This document shows, piece after piece, positions 10,580 through 21,064 of a DNA stretch of 64,000 bases. Within the stretch, counting starts at the first letter, position 1, and every line of letters begins with the position of its first letter. The position numbers and the translations under genes were made by a program. The notes beneath the pieces are model-generated. The model had not been told where the DNA came from. It did not search any database and saw only the letters and a program-made list of their open reading frames with translations. This DNA is from Pinguiococcus pyrenoidosus. Taxonomy: Eukaryota; Sar; Pinguiophyceae; Pinguiochrysidales; Pinguiochrysidaceae. The DNA lies in contig JAAMXY010000052.1 in NCBI GenBank assembly GCA_019677205.1, positions 1-64,000 of the forward strand, written 5' to 3'.

Positions 10580-12232
10580 ATGAGCTCCCTCGAGGAGGAG
10601 CTGGCTGCGCTGAAGGAGGGCTTGGAGGCATCTCAGCTGGGCATGTGGCTCATCTTGCATGGCTCCAGCGTGCTGTTCATGCAAGCTGGCTTTGCCCTAT
10701 TGGAGATGGGCAGCGTGCGCAGCAAGCATGCCAAGAGCATCATGTTCAAGAACATCTACGACATGGTCTTCGGCGCGCTCACTTGGTTTGTGATCGGCTT
10801 CGGCATCGCGGGTCCAGGTGCGTCGAAGGCGTCCGGCCATGACTTCTGCGTCTCCAAGGCCGAGAACGCCATCCCCTGGTACCACTCGATGTGCTTCGCC
10901 ACCGCGACGGCCACCATCGTGTCTGGCGCCGTTGCGGAGCGGATGACGCTGAAAGCCTACCTGCTTCACATCGTGCTCCTAGTGGGCGTCTTGTACCCTC
11001 ACATCGTCAGGTGGGCCTGGGATGAAAACGGCTGGCTCGCCAAGGACTTGGGCTTCGTGGACTTCGCCGGCTCCGGCGTGGTCCACTTGACGGGCGGCTC
11101 CGCCGCGCTGGCCTCCTGCTGCGTTATCGGCCCACGCACGCTGCGCTTCTACAAGGGACACGAAGAGGGTGATGTGCAGGTTAATCAGTTTCGCGGGCAC
11201 AGCCCTGCCTTCGCGAACGTCGGAGTGTTCTTCCTCTTCATTGGCTGGATCGCCTTCAATGCGTCGTCGACGCTGGACGCCAGTGCAGCAGGGATCGAGG
11301 TCGCCGGACGGGTTGCCGCAAACACCATCATCTCCGCGTGCTCGTCGGCAGCGGCCGCGCTGCTGTACCAGTACAGCCTCACGCAGACCTGTGACCTCCC
11401 CCAAGCTCACAACTCACTGCTCGCCGGCTGCGTTGCCATCACGGCGTCATGCGCGTACGTGGATCTCTGGGCCTCCACCATTATCGGCGTGGTAGGCTTC
11501 ATTGCCTACAAAGGTGGTTCCACGGCACTGCTCTGGTGCCAAGTGGACGACCCCTTGGATGCGATCGCCGTCCACGGCGTGTCGGGCATCTGGGGCGTGC
11601 TGGCCGTTGCAGCGTTTGCCCGGCCTGACTTGCTGGATGCTCACTTTGCCCGGGACGACCACGCCAGCAATCACGGAGGCTTCTTGTTCGGAGGAGGCTG
11701 GAGCCTGCTCGGAGCGCAGGCGGGAGCGGTTGGGGCGATTTTCGCATTCACAGCGGTGCCGATTGGCTTGCTGTCGTTCGGCCTTTCCCTGATCAAAGAC
11801 AAGGCGGATGGATCCTTCCTGCGTGTCGGGCAAGACACGGAGCTTCTCGGCCTGGACTTTGTTTACCACGAGGGCTCCGCGTACCCCGAGCTGACTCGGG
11901 GGGCCATTCTGGCGCACAACCTTGCGGTGGCCGCGAGGAGGCGAGCAAGGAAAGGCTACGTTGCACCACAGATTCACAAAATACCCAGCAGTCTGGACCG
12001 AACTGTGGCTACCTCGGATCTCCAGGACAGATCGTTGCAGACGAGGCAGAATCGAAAGCGGGTCCCGAAGCTTGGCAGCGGCCCGGCAATCGACCAGGAG
12101 TCGCCGGCGTCCAAGCGAGGAGAGCCTCGGAAAGCAGATCGGCGAGGCGGCAATGGATTTGCCAAGGACTTTCGATCGATTGGAAGCTTTCTCGTAGAGT
12201 CAAGCTCTCGGAGGCAGAAGGGAGACTGTTGA
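10580..12232 (+). CDS. Ammonium transporter (AMT1 type), copy 2
   Basis: Tandem paralogue of the transporter at 7974, 550 residues, intronless. The start is ATG 10580 (MSSLEEELAALKEG); the frame opens at a TTG 9 nt upstream. The membrane core is closely similar to copy 1 throughout, including SVRSKHAKSI, IPWYHSMCFATATATIVSGAVAER, VDFAGSGVVHLTGG and DPLDAIAVHGVSGIWG, so both pore histidines and the Asp are present. The N-terminus and the roughly 110-residue basic cytosolic tail differ from copy 1. Similar gene structure and adjacency imply local duplication followed by divergence of the regulatory ends. Confidence 0.95.
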   Translation: MSSLEEELAALKEGLEASQLGMWLILHGSSVLFMQAGFALLEMGSVRSKHAKSIMFKNIYDMVFGALTWFVIGFGIAGPGASKASGHDFCVSKAENAIPWYHSMCFATATATIVSGAVAERMTLKAYLLHIVLLVGVLYPHIVRWAWDENGWLAKDLGFVDFAGSGVVHLTGGSAALASCCVIGPRTLRFYKGHEEGDVQVNQFRGHSPAFANVGVFFLFIGWIAFNASSTLDASAAGIEVAGRVAANTIISACSSAAAALLYQYSLTQTCDLPQAHNSLLAGCVAITASCAYVDLWASTIIGVVGFIAYKGGSTALLWCQVDDPLDAIAVHGVSGIWGVLAVAAFARPDLLDAHFARDDHASNHGGFLFGGGWSLLGAQAGAVGAIFAFTAVPIGLLSFGLSLIKDKADGSFLRVGQDTELLGLDFVYHEGSAYPELTRGAILAHNLAVAARRRARKGYVAPQIHKIPSSLDRTVATSDLQDRSLQTRQNRKRVPKLGSGPAIDQESPASKRGEPRKADRRGGNGFAKDFRSIGSFLVESSSRRQKGDC

Positions 12233-12574
12233 TAGGTCGTGGGGGCGATAAAAATGGCAACCAGACGCAGCGCGGGAGACACACGCAGGAGATGAAACAA
12301 TTCTCTTCTCTGGATGGCTGGGCTAGGAACGACCAGATCAGAGTCGATTGCGAATGCAGACCTTCCTTCGCCAACTTTCGGTTGTCTCAAGGGCCGACGC
12401 CAACAGCGCCATTCAGCTTTAGAAGCTCATTGGACAAGAGCTTTTTGAGGCCTGCACGGAGCTATGGACGTCGTGCCTGGCTCGGAGATATACAAAGGGG
12501 ATCATCGGTCAGCCGCGGCTGCGCCTTCTCCCCACGGCGTAGAGTGTAGTTTGGTGGGCACGATTCTGATCAAG

Positions 12575-12652
<78 letters not shown>

Positions 12653-12679
12653 GCGATTGTGGCTAGCTGCGACTCAACC
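12233..12679. other. Convergent intergenic region with GA microsatellite
   Basis: Lies between two convergent genes. No gene is seen; the main content is the dinucleotide repeat at 12577–12650. Confidence 0.55.
12577..12650. repeat. (AG)37 dinucleotide microsatellite
   Basis: An uninterrupted 74-bp AG run that ends 29 bp beyond the peroxidase stop codon, so it probably lies in that gene's 3' UTR as a CT tract. Confidence 0.95.
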
Positions 12680-14505
12680 TCACACCTTACTTGCAGCGAT
12701 TGGGAAGCGATGCGCCCATATGCAGTACCCTGCTCCCGCGAGTGCAAGAGTGAGGCCCGCAGCACCGGCCGCAATAGCGATCGTCTCCTCGTCGCTCAAC
12801 CCGCCATCACGGCCTCCACTACTCGCACCCATGGTCGGCGAAGGAGATTGGAAGACCGATGGCGCAGACGTGGTGGTGGGCGCGGCGGTTGGGGGCGAAG
12901 AAGCTACAGCAGTCGGGGGCATGCTTGCGTCCGGGTCAGAGCACTCAAGATCTGCGGCCACGAGCCCCAGCGCCCCGTCGCACGTGAACGTAGTGGACGC
13001 TCCCGCGTCCACCGCCACGAATCCGTTGGCGCATGTCACGGAGCAGGAAGCGTCTTCCAGCAAGCTCGCGGATGCTTGGCAACTGCCTGATGCGTTCCCC
13101 TGAATCCCGACGCCGAAATCGGATGGCAAGTCGCAGTACACCTGGTTCGTGCATGTCTCGGGGAGGCAGTAGAGTTCGCCTTCGTCATAGCCTTGCTCTT
13201 GAAGCTTCTGCATCGCAGGAGCGACATCAGCGAGCCACAGCGTCTGCGACTCCTTGTAGGCAAAGGCAAAGGTCGCCGTGGCCACGTCGGCGGCATCGCA
13301 TTCGCAGTTGGGCCCTCCCCCGCAGGCGTCGAGGGTCTTCTGGCCGCCGGGGATGCGGCAGTCGTCCGTGACGGCCGTGTCATCGGTCCCAATCTCGAAG
13401 GCGAGCGCCATGTCGGTGTTGAGCATCATCGTGTTGTCGTTGTTGGGATCGAGCCACTGCACCTTGCCATCGTCATTGGTGACGCGATTCCATGGGCGGT
13501 CGATCATGGCGTCGAAGAAGCCTCCTGGCCCTCCACCGTTCAGAGCAGCGTCTTCCCTGACCCAGACGCCCGAGTCCGTGCCCGACACTGCCTGGAAGCC
13601 GGAGTTGGCCCTCGAGAGACGGCCCAGGGTGTGCATACCGATCAGGGCCGTGATGTCCCGGTGTGTCAGGCCGAGGCGATCCACGAAGACCCGCTCCACC
13701 TCGCCCAGCGCCTTCTCGGCATGCGGCAGCCGGCCAATCTCGTCGTTCACGTCGTCGCCATCCAAGTCTACCGTGCAGTTGGATACATCGATTCTCCCGA
13801 AGCGAAAATCTGCCATGAGAGAGAGGGAGAGAGAGGGAGAGAGAGGGAGAGAGAGAACGTTCGCTTAGTTGCCCGTTCTGGTCCGAGTCTCTTCGTTTTC
13901 CTGAGTCTCTCTCGGCCTCTCCTTTCCTCTTCTCCGCGGTATCTCGGACGTACCCATAGGCAAGGAAAAGCTGCCCCGATCATCTCTGTCCAGCGCCTCG
14001 CTGAGGGCATGCCACGCCGTGACGTGGTAGAAGTCTGCCTTGGAAATCACGTCCGCCAGCTTGGTTCCATCTGCAAACTCGTAGGTGGCGTACTTCGCAT
14101 CCAGCATCTCTCCTCCCTGCGTCACGTCCCCTAGCAATCTCCAGCAGTCAGGCGCGATGGGGCACCACGCTCAGGGAGCTTCGGAGAGGCCGTACCTTGC
14201 AGTCCGTTGTTCTCCGGGTCCGTGAAGTCGAGGCAGGCGTCTGCGCCGCCTTTCCAGGGGCAGTTGGGGCAGTGCCCCGCCGCGTCGTGAAAGGATAACC
14301 GGACGACGCCCCCAAAGTAGTCGGCATTGGCGTTGTTGGTCTCGCCGTTGTTGCCAGGTGCGGGGACCTGAGCGTCCAGGAAGGCCAGCAACTCGGAAAG
14401 ATACCCGCTGGTGAGCCTTCCGCAGATGCCGTGCAAGCACAGCGCCAGGCACAGCAACGTCAGGCGGCGCCCGACTATTCCGTGCGGGCGCCGCTGGCTC
14501 CGCAT
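12680..14505 (-). CDS. Secreted, membrane-anchored plant-type haem peroxidase
   Basis: Peroxide-using haem oxidoreductase of the plant/fungal/bacterial peroxidase superfamily, 538 residues. Exons in transcript order are 14505–14196, 14130–13954 and 13809–12680; the introns are 65 and 144 nt. ATG 14505 gives a basic start and a hydrophobic stretch suited to a signal peptide; an in-frame ATG at 14679 would bury it. The distal motif VRLSFHDAAGH has the catalytic Arg (about 69) and His (about 73). The proximal His lies in ALIGMHTLGR (about 222), where the usual Ala is Met. After the catalytic domain come a Cys-rich CCP/sushi-like segment, a Pro/Thr/Ser stalk and a C-terminal membrane helix (about 506–526) with a short tail. 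Extracellular or luminal orientation is inferred. The electron donor cannot be told. Confidence 0.9.
13810..13953 (-). other. Peroxidase intron 2 with CT-rich tract
   Basis: GTACGT donor and GGCAG acceptor. A run of CT repeats (about 13816–13858 on this strand) lies just upstream of the acceptor and would serve as its polypyrimidine tract. Confidence 0.75.
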
Positions 14506-15665
14506 TGGCTCCCCGTGGGTGGTGGGAGCGTCCACAGCGCGAAGAAGGTCTGTCCGGAGGAGAGGGACTCCAAAGGTCCAAAAGACCCATGCGCTGCGTT
14601 CCGGCGTTGAGGTCTCTTGCCTCTCGCTATCATTTGATTGGATGGAGAACCGTGAATCCGGCAGACAACGCTCCCTCATTGGTCAAATGTCTATCTTCAA
14701 ACTGACATGAAACGGCCACACATGGATGTAAATGCGTCATACGCTGCCAGGGATAGCAAATAGAACTTGAATGATGGACAACGCTTCGACGCATGGGACG
14801 GCGAAGCTGCCGCGGCAACGCACCCTCACCAAACGCCGACTCGACGGTCTCAGATTCGATCTCTTGCGCCACACGGAACTGAACGTACCGTGTCACACAA
14901 GGGGACAAGCGAGGTCACGAAGCGACGGTGGAGGCAGCTCACGGCCGAGCACATGCGGGATCAGGTTGTGCGGCAGCGTGCTGGGGCGCCGCGTTGTAGC
15001 TAGCTAGCTCTACCCCCGCTGCACTCCGTGGCTGCGTGCTAGGCCACGTCGAGGATGCATCACAGGCGGCAACAACATAGCTATGGCGAGGGCGAGCGCG
15101 AGGGCGAGCGTGCTGGCGCACCCATCAAGCATAATTTCCCGTTCAAGTCGGAGTCCTTCCGGTCCCGTCAACCGAAGGCCAAAAAAACGAAACCCAGGAC
15201 GAAGGTACTCCTGGATACCTGAGTATGTTTGACATACCCCCCACAAACTCCAAGAAATTGAAGAAAATCGAAAACCGTATCCTTATTCAACGGATATTCA
15301 GCTTCCACAATCGGTGGGAAGACGATCCGATCTTGTTGGTGTTGACTCGCCCACAAGCTGTAGTACCGTACTCCTCCACCCGGATTGCCTTCTCAAAGTT
15401 CGCGCGCCGCCCTCCGCGCACGAGCCCTCCGACGAGGTCCGCAGCGCCACGTCATATCCCTCGCCCGTAGGTGAAGAGACATCGGCGCGTTTCCGACGCC
15501 CTCGAGGTTGGGCCTGCGAGGACCACGTGGGCGCCGAAGTCGCGAAGCTAAGTTCCGGCGCTCAACGCGCAGGATGACTCCGTGACGCGCGTCGAAGACG
15601 TCTGCGGCTCACGACGACGCGAGGAGTGGCATCACAGTACAGGAGTCCTTGGGGCGCTCGGCAAG
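14506..15665. other. Divergent intergenic region
   Basis: 1.16 kb between the starts of the peroxidase and the glycosyltransferase genes. No frame here has a recognisable domain or splice pattern. It probably contains both promoters. Confidence 0.5.
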
Positions 15666-16281
15666 ATGTGGCGTGGCCTCTTGCTCAGCGTGCTGCTGCT
15701 GAACGCTGCGGATCTTGCGCGGGCCGAAGTGCCGTGCTCGCTACCGCCCGATGAACAGCTCAAGGACAAATGCTTCATGGCGCCTGGCACCGTGGCCGGC
15801 GGCGGCATGGGCGCGCGGATGTTGTCCATGCTGAATTTCTTCACGATCGCGGTGGACACAGGTAGTCTACCAAAGCGCGCGATTTGCACCGCGATTCCGT
15901 TCTGCCAACAACGGCCCTCCGGCAAACCAACCTTGGCTTGACTTTCGCCGGCGCAGGATGCATGTTTCTCTCCAAACCGCTGGACGACATGGGCCACGGC
16001 CTCTCCGCGGAGGCGGTGGAGTCGTACCTGAACTACGCGGACGGCTGCATGACGGTCGATCAAGCGAAGGCCATCGTGCCCATCAAGGATCTGAAGCCAG
16101 CGCCGGGGCAGAAGTCCGTGCCTCCCGAGTGCGTGGAGGAGCCACTGGTGCTCTGCAATTTAGGCATGGCGCGGCAGATCCAGACGAGCTTCGAAACCCG
16201 GGACATCGCACGACGGTAAGCTGTCTCTCGTTGTCCTTTTGTCTCTTCAGCATGAGTGACGTCGTCGTCGTCGTCGTCGTT

Positions 16282-16354
<73 letters not shown>

Positions 16355-19300
16355 AGGTACTTGCTCCTTGTTCTGAGCGTCTTGCTTGCTTTGTGTAGGG
16401 TTCTTCAGCACAAGTTCTGGATGAAGGATCACCCCGACAAGAAGCTCGAGTGGTTCCGCAGCGATGTTGCCATCGCAATCGAAGAAAAAGCAGTCCCCGT
16501 CCACGTTGTGCTTCACCTTCGCCGCGGAGATGTTGCGTCGCTGTATCAGAAAGGCAAGAGCCTGCACCGGTATACCACCGATGACGAGATTGTGCAGGTC
16601 TTGAGCTCCTTCTGCCACGCCCTGGAGTCGGCGAAGATCCGGCGGCAGTTCGATGCGCCCCTGTCCGTCTTCGTGCACTTCATGAGCGAAGGCAAGGAGG
16701 AGGACTTCCCGATCGCGCGAATGCGCAAGGCGCTCTCGAGCATCGGTGGCAAGCTGCAGCTGCATCTTGACGCACCAGTGCTCCAGAGCTTCAGCCACAT
16801 GGTGGCTGCGGATGTCCTGCTGTACGGCGTGTCTTCCTTCCCCGAGCTTGCGGCCAGGTACTACAACAATGGCGTGGCCCGGCCGTACGCGACGCGGAGG
16901 TCGAATGACGGCGACAGGGACGGCGCCGTGATCAAGCAGGCCTTCGATGACTGCTTCGTGGATGAGGTGCGCAACGTGCTCGTGAGGAAGGTCAGTGGGG
17001 CCACGGAAGCGGCCCCCGAGGAGAAGCCGGTCGCCTGCGGAGGTGCGAAGGCGGTGCCCTCCAACATGAAGACGGCAAACTTCTTCCGAACCATCCTGAC
17101 CAGCGAGTACGAGTTTGCGCCAACGTTCGAAGAGGACAGGGAGGCTGCTGCCCGATCGCCTGAAGTGGAGGCACCTCCGGAAGAGAAGACGACGGCCAAG
17201 CGGGACCAGTTCGCGGGCCGACCCATCAGGGTCAATGAGCCCCGCAGCGCCCCGACAAGTGAGCGTGAGAGGAAGAATCGTCTGCGGGACGCAACCAGGA
17301 CGAAGGTCATCGTACGGGAGAGGTTCCGATTTGTTCTGGAGAAAGTGCGGGAGCGGAGAAGGCAGCTTGTCAAGTACTACGGTGGCAATGCGAAGATTCT
17401 CGCGAGGGCAGTTCTGGAGGACGACACGGATCCGTCGGAGAACACCTTGCTTGTCTCCAAGATGGCTTTGAAGATGCTGCGAGGTGTCGCAAGGGACATC
17501 GTCGGCAAGGGAAGGGAGCTGTCCTGGTACACCGTGAACCTGAAGGTCGCAGGCATCGGAGGGGCCATCATGTCGGGCTTTCCGGGCACAGAGAAGACGT
17601 CCTTCCTCGAGCTGTTCAAGCTTGGCGTGGAAGACCTCTGGAACACCCTGCATGTGGGGGTGGAGATCCGGAACTCCGCGCTCTACTCGCATGAGGAGGA
17701 TCCGTTCCTGCGCCTCCTGTGCCTGGAGAGCCTGGTTGGCGAGGACGTTGACATGGTCTTTGCAGAGGTCATGGACAAGGAAGTGTTCAGCAGGCACCAG
17801 AAACCCAAGCTATACAAGTTTGTCCGGGATCATCCGGGCCAAGGCAAGCAGATCAAGCGGAGGGAGAAGAAGACCTTTGAAGACGAAGACGAAGAAGGAG
17901 AGGGAGAGGGAGAGGAAGAAGCCGCTTCTTCCGATCCTCCTCCAATCGATCCCGAAGAAGCCGCCATCCTGGAGACCTACATGAGGGCAATCTATTCCGT
18001 GAAGAGTCAGCCGGCGGCGATGCTCATGTACTTCGACACGGCCTGGAAGGATCGCGACCGTGCCACCCGTGCTGCAGATCTTCTCGACTATGAGCTCTAC
18101 CAGTATCACAACATGAGCCGCACCATCTACTCGCCCTTTGGGCGCGCTCTGGACAACGTGCGCTGGCAGGCCTACAAGCACTACAAGAGCGCCGGCGAGA
18201 TGCCGGAGGGTTGCACGCTGGAGTGCTTGGCGAAGAGGAACTGCGATCTGCGGGACTGCCCGCTGGATCCGCGGAAGGGCGATTTCTTCCACGACCAAGC
18301 GGATCTTCGATCGTTCCTAGGCGCCGAGATGGCGGATCCTCCGATCATCCCGAAGCGATTCCACCGGAAGGAGCACCAGCTGTTCGTGGACCGCGCAGAC
18401 GGGGGTCTGCCCTTCCTGCTCGGGCACGATCTCATCGCGAGTCAGATCATCTACCACCACCTCGTGATGATGGAACGAGCGTTGAACGTCGTCTTGGACT
18501 ACGTTCGCGAGAACGAGGCCGGCTACTTGGTGGCGATCGTCAAGAACATTGTGTCCGGTTCCTCGAATCGCCCCAAGCTGCCTCGGCCAGTCTTCTGCGA
18601 GCAGCATTTCTGCGCCGTGCGAACGCGGTGCTTCTTGTCGCAGAAACCGATGTTCGCGATGAAGAACAACCTGGGCCTTCTTGTTGAGAACTCGGACGAG
18701 ATCAATTGGACGCTTGATCATCCGGGCCTCGGGGACAGGTGCAACGCAGACAAGCTCAATGAAGCGTGCAGCGCCACTCTGGACCTCGTGCCCTCCGAAG
18801 AGACCGAGTGGAGCAGATGCGACACCGAGATGTACAACTGCGCCTTCTCCAGCGAACGGCTGGCGATAAAGGGCTCGGCGGATACGGGCGAGTTCGTCAT
18901 CCATCTCAACTTGAACAGATTGGAGGACTGCAAGGTGCTCCTGTATGAGGCGGATGTGACGGACAACTTCGCCCCCATGGGTGCCGTGCTTGGGAACGCG
19001 TCGGCGGACGATGCGGCGCTGGCCCTCCTGCAGAGAGAGCGGCCAGGGCACGTGGCGAACTGGCACTACGAGCTGCGAGTCTTTATCGACAACGAGCCCA
19101 CCAAGGCCGTCACGATTACAAAGGTGCGACTCGAAGGCAACTCCTCCACCCAGCAACTCCTCCACCCAGCAACTCTTCCACCCAGCAACCCTTCCTCTCT
19201 TTAACGTTTGCCGTTGCTACAGATCAACCAGCGGTTCATGCTTTCCATTGACTTGGTGGAGCACTTCGATGATGAAGTCTGTTCAAGACGAATCGGTCCG

Positions 19301-19662
19301 GACCGTGTGGCCATCAGCGTGAAGGTAAGCCCAGCCAAGGCAAGAAGGACTATCCGAGCGTGTTCGCAGCGATTCAAGCCTGCTCCTCGTATCCCTCAGG
19401 TGCAGCCCATCAAGGACGTATCCAAGGCCAAGATGTGCACGGGGGACGGCGGCACGTGGGAGCGTCTCTTCAAGAAGAAGTAGGTCCACCCGTGGAAGCC
19501 GCCTTTTCGCGGTGGTCTAACGCACGCCCTCGCAGGAAATGCATCCCCGAAGGTCACTGGTTGGGTTACACGCTGCAAAAAGCTTGCACAATGAACAAGA
19601 AGACCAAGAAGTGTCAAGTTCGCGACGGCTACACTCGAGATGCCAAGTACGTTCCGACGTAG
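15666..19662 (+). CDS. Secreted fucosyltransferase-like protein with long uncharacterised C-terminal region
   Basis: Probable Golgi-lumen glycosyltransferase of the GT-B fucosyltransferase-like superfamily, 1162 residues. Exons: 15666–15861, 15957–16215, 16399–19123, 19223–19324, 19400–19479, 19536–19662; all junctions keep frame. Residues 1–20 are a signal peptide. The N-terminal subdomain has a Gly-rich GGGMGARM loop and DMGHG. The hallmark HLRRGD motif is at residues 191–196, and a later SHMVAADVLLYGVSSF block matches the second conserved nucleotide-sugar region of this superfamily. From about residue 330 onward (over 800 residues) I recognise nothing: a basic helical region, an acidic low-complexity patch (17878–17925) and a Cys-rich domain. 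Intron 2 contains a long GTC repeat. The sugar donor and acceptor are unknown. Confidence 0.8.
16261..16351. repeat. (GTC)n trinucleotide repeat inside an intron
   Basis: About 30 GTC units with one GTT interruption, within the 183-nt intron 16216–16398 of the glycosyltransferase gene. It creates an artificial poly-Ser frame on the plus strand and a poly-Arg frame on the minus strand. Confidence 0.9.
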
Positions 19663-19922
19663 AGAAGCCCGCCCTCTTCAGAATGCTCACGATCCACGCG
19701 TCTGACTGTGCCTCTTATTTTTTTTATTAGCTCCGTGGTGGCTTTCATTTCGCATGTAATAGCATTGTAGCTATCAAGGCAAGACGAACGGCAAGGCGAA
19801 GCTTGCTCGGATGCTTGCTCGGATGCTTGCTTCGCGCCTCGGAGAAGTGTGAAGGATAGGGTGTGCAAGACGCGGGGCCGCGAGACCCAGAAGAAATCCC
19901 GTTTGTGCGGAGGGCGCTCCAG

Positions 19923-20239
19923 TCACGCAGCTTTGCTAGCTTCGCCGCCTTTGCCTCTCTGCTGCTTCGCTTTCTCCGCCACCTCCGCTTCGGAATCGAA
20001 GCCCGCTGCTCTCTTGACCTCCAGCATCATCTGCCGCCGCTTGTTCCATCGCTCCTGTGCCTCTCCACTGAAGCTGTCGAGAAGCCGCAGATTAGAAGCG
20101 GCCAAATGTCCAACGTGGAACGCCCGGAAAGGGTACGTATGTCGTACTTGTCTCCGGTCGATGTGCTGTAGTCGTAGTACTGCCACGCCCCGAAGAGCGC
20201 CAAGGCGGCACCCCACGCCACCGCTCCACCACGATTCAT
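19923..20239 (-). CDS. Small single-pass membrane protein, 80 residues
   Basis: Two exons, 20239–20148 and 20073–19923, with a 74-nt intron (GTACGA donor, TTCTAAT branch-like site, GACAG acceptor). The protein starts MNRGGAVAWGAALALFG, a single hydrophobic segment near the N-terminus, followed by a charged helical tail ending in a Lys/Gly/Ala-rich stretch. This resembles small accessory subunits of organelle inner-membrane complexes, but I do not recognise the family. The fit of the reading frame across a consensus intron is the main support. Confidence 0.55.
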
Positions 20240-20531
20240 GATCACCCGCGGCAGCCTAAATCAGCCTTTTTCAGGGGGACTCCGAGCCTTTTGCCCTGTT
20301 TTTCAGAGCTAAAAATGCGGGGTTTTCCCCAGGAGGTGCGAGAAAATCGTCAGCTGACTCCGCAGAAGTAGTACCCAGATTTTTTGCTTTTTTGTGTGCG
20401 ATACTCAAGTATCATCAGGTACTCCTATATCAGCTGACAGCTTTGAGCGCATCTTTCGACGATGTGGCTGCGCCCGCAGGTATGTCGGCGGAGCGGCACG
20501 AACGGCGTCGAGCGCCCTGTGTCCTTCGACC
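20240..20531. other. Divergent intergenic region
   Basis: Probable promoters of the 80-residue protein and of cytochrome b5. A small inverted repeat GATACT-CA-AGTATC lies at about 20399–20413. Confidence 0.35.
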
Positions 20532-20941
20532 ATGGAGCTTTCCCCCGAATTCTTGGCTGTGGTGAGACTCGTCGACCTGAAGATGCCTGTGTCCAACTTT
20601 GGTACCGATCGACGTCTGCCTAGGTACTCGGCGGCGTGCTCTTGCTCGTTTTCATCATGAGCAGCCTGCGGAGTCCGCCGACGGCAGCGCCTCCGCCGCG
20701 TCCGGAGCCCCGGGGATACACCATGGAGGAGGTGTCGAAGCACAACACGGTCGACGACCTCTGGTTGGTGGTGGACAAGCGGATTTTCGACGTCACGGAC
20801 TACGTTGACAGCCATCCGGGTGGAGAGGCCATTCTTCGGGGCGCTGGCCAGGACGCGACGGTGAGGTTTCGGGGCCCTCAGCATCCGGAGACGGTGAATG
20901 AGCTCATCGAGGACTACTACATTGGGTATGTGGTAGAGTAA
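20532..20941 (+). CDS. Membrane-anchored cytochrome b5
   Basis: Electron carrier for desaturases, P450s or other ER oxidases, 115 residues. Exons are 20532–20561 and 20624–20941, joined across a 62-nt intron to give an N-terminal hydrophobic anchor (LAVVLGGVLLLVFIM). The cytochrome b5 domain covers about residues 38–115. It has the haem-binding HPGG (first axial His) and a second axial His candidate in FRGPQHP, followed by the conserved helix ending YYIGYV. The anchor is N-terminal, unlike classic tail-anchored cytochrome b5, so a type of ER or outer-membrane signal-anchor is inferred. Confidence 0.88.
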
Positions 20942-21064
20942 AGTACAACGAGAAGCTTGTGGGGTTCTCAGTGACTCTCGACCGGCACCGAATTGCCACA
21001 TCGCGCGGCACGCCGGAGCATTGCTGCGGCACTGCTCAAGCTAGAAGCCTTCTTCTGGAAGTCC

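Noticed and set aside
16256-16398. Poly-Ser N-terminus for the glycosyltransferase exon
   Set aside because: The Ser tract is the translated GTC repeat. A frame-consistent intron 16216–16398 links to an upstream exon with the missing N-terminal part of the domain.
16247-17797. 516-codon antisense frame with a poly-Arg end
   Set aside because: It is the complement of the glycosyltransferase exon plus the intronic GTC repeat.
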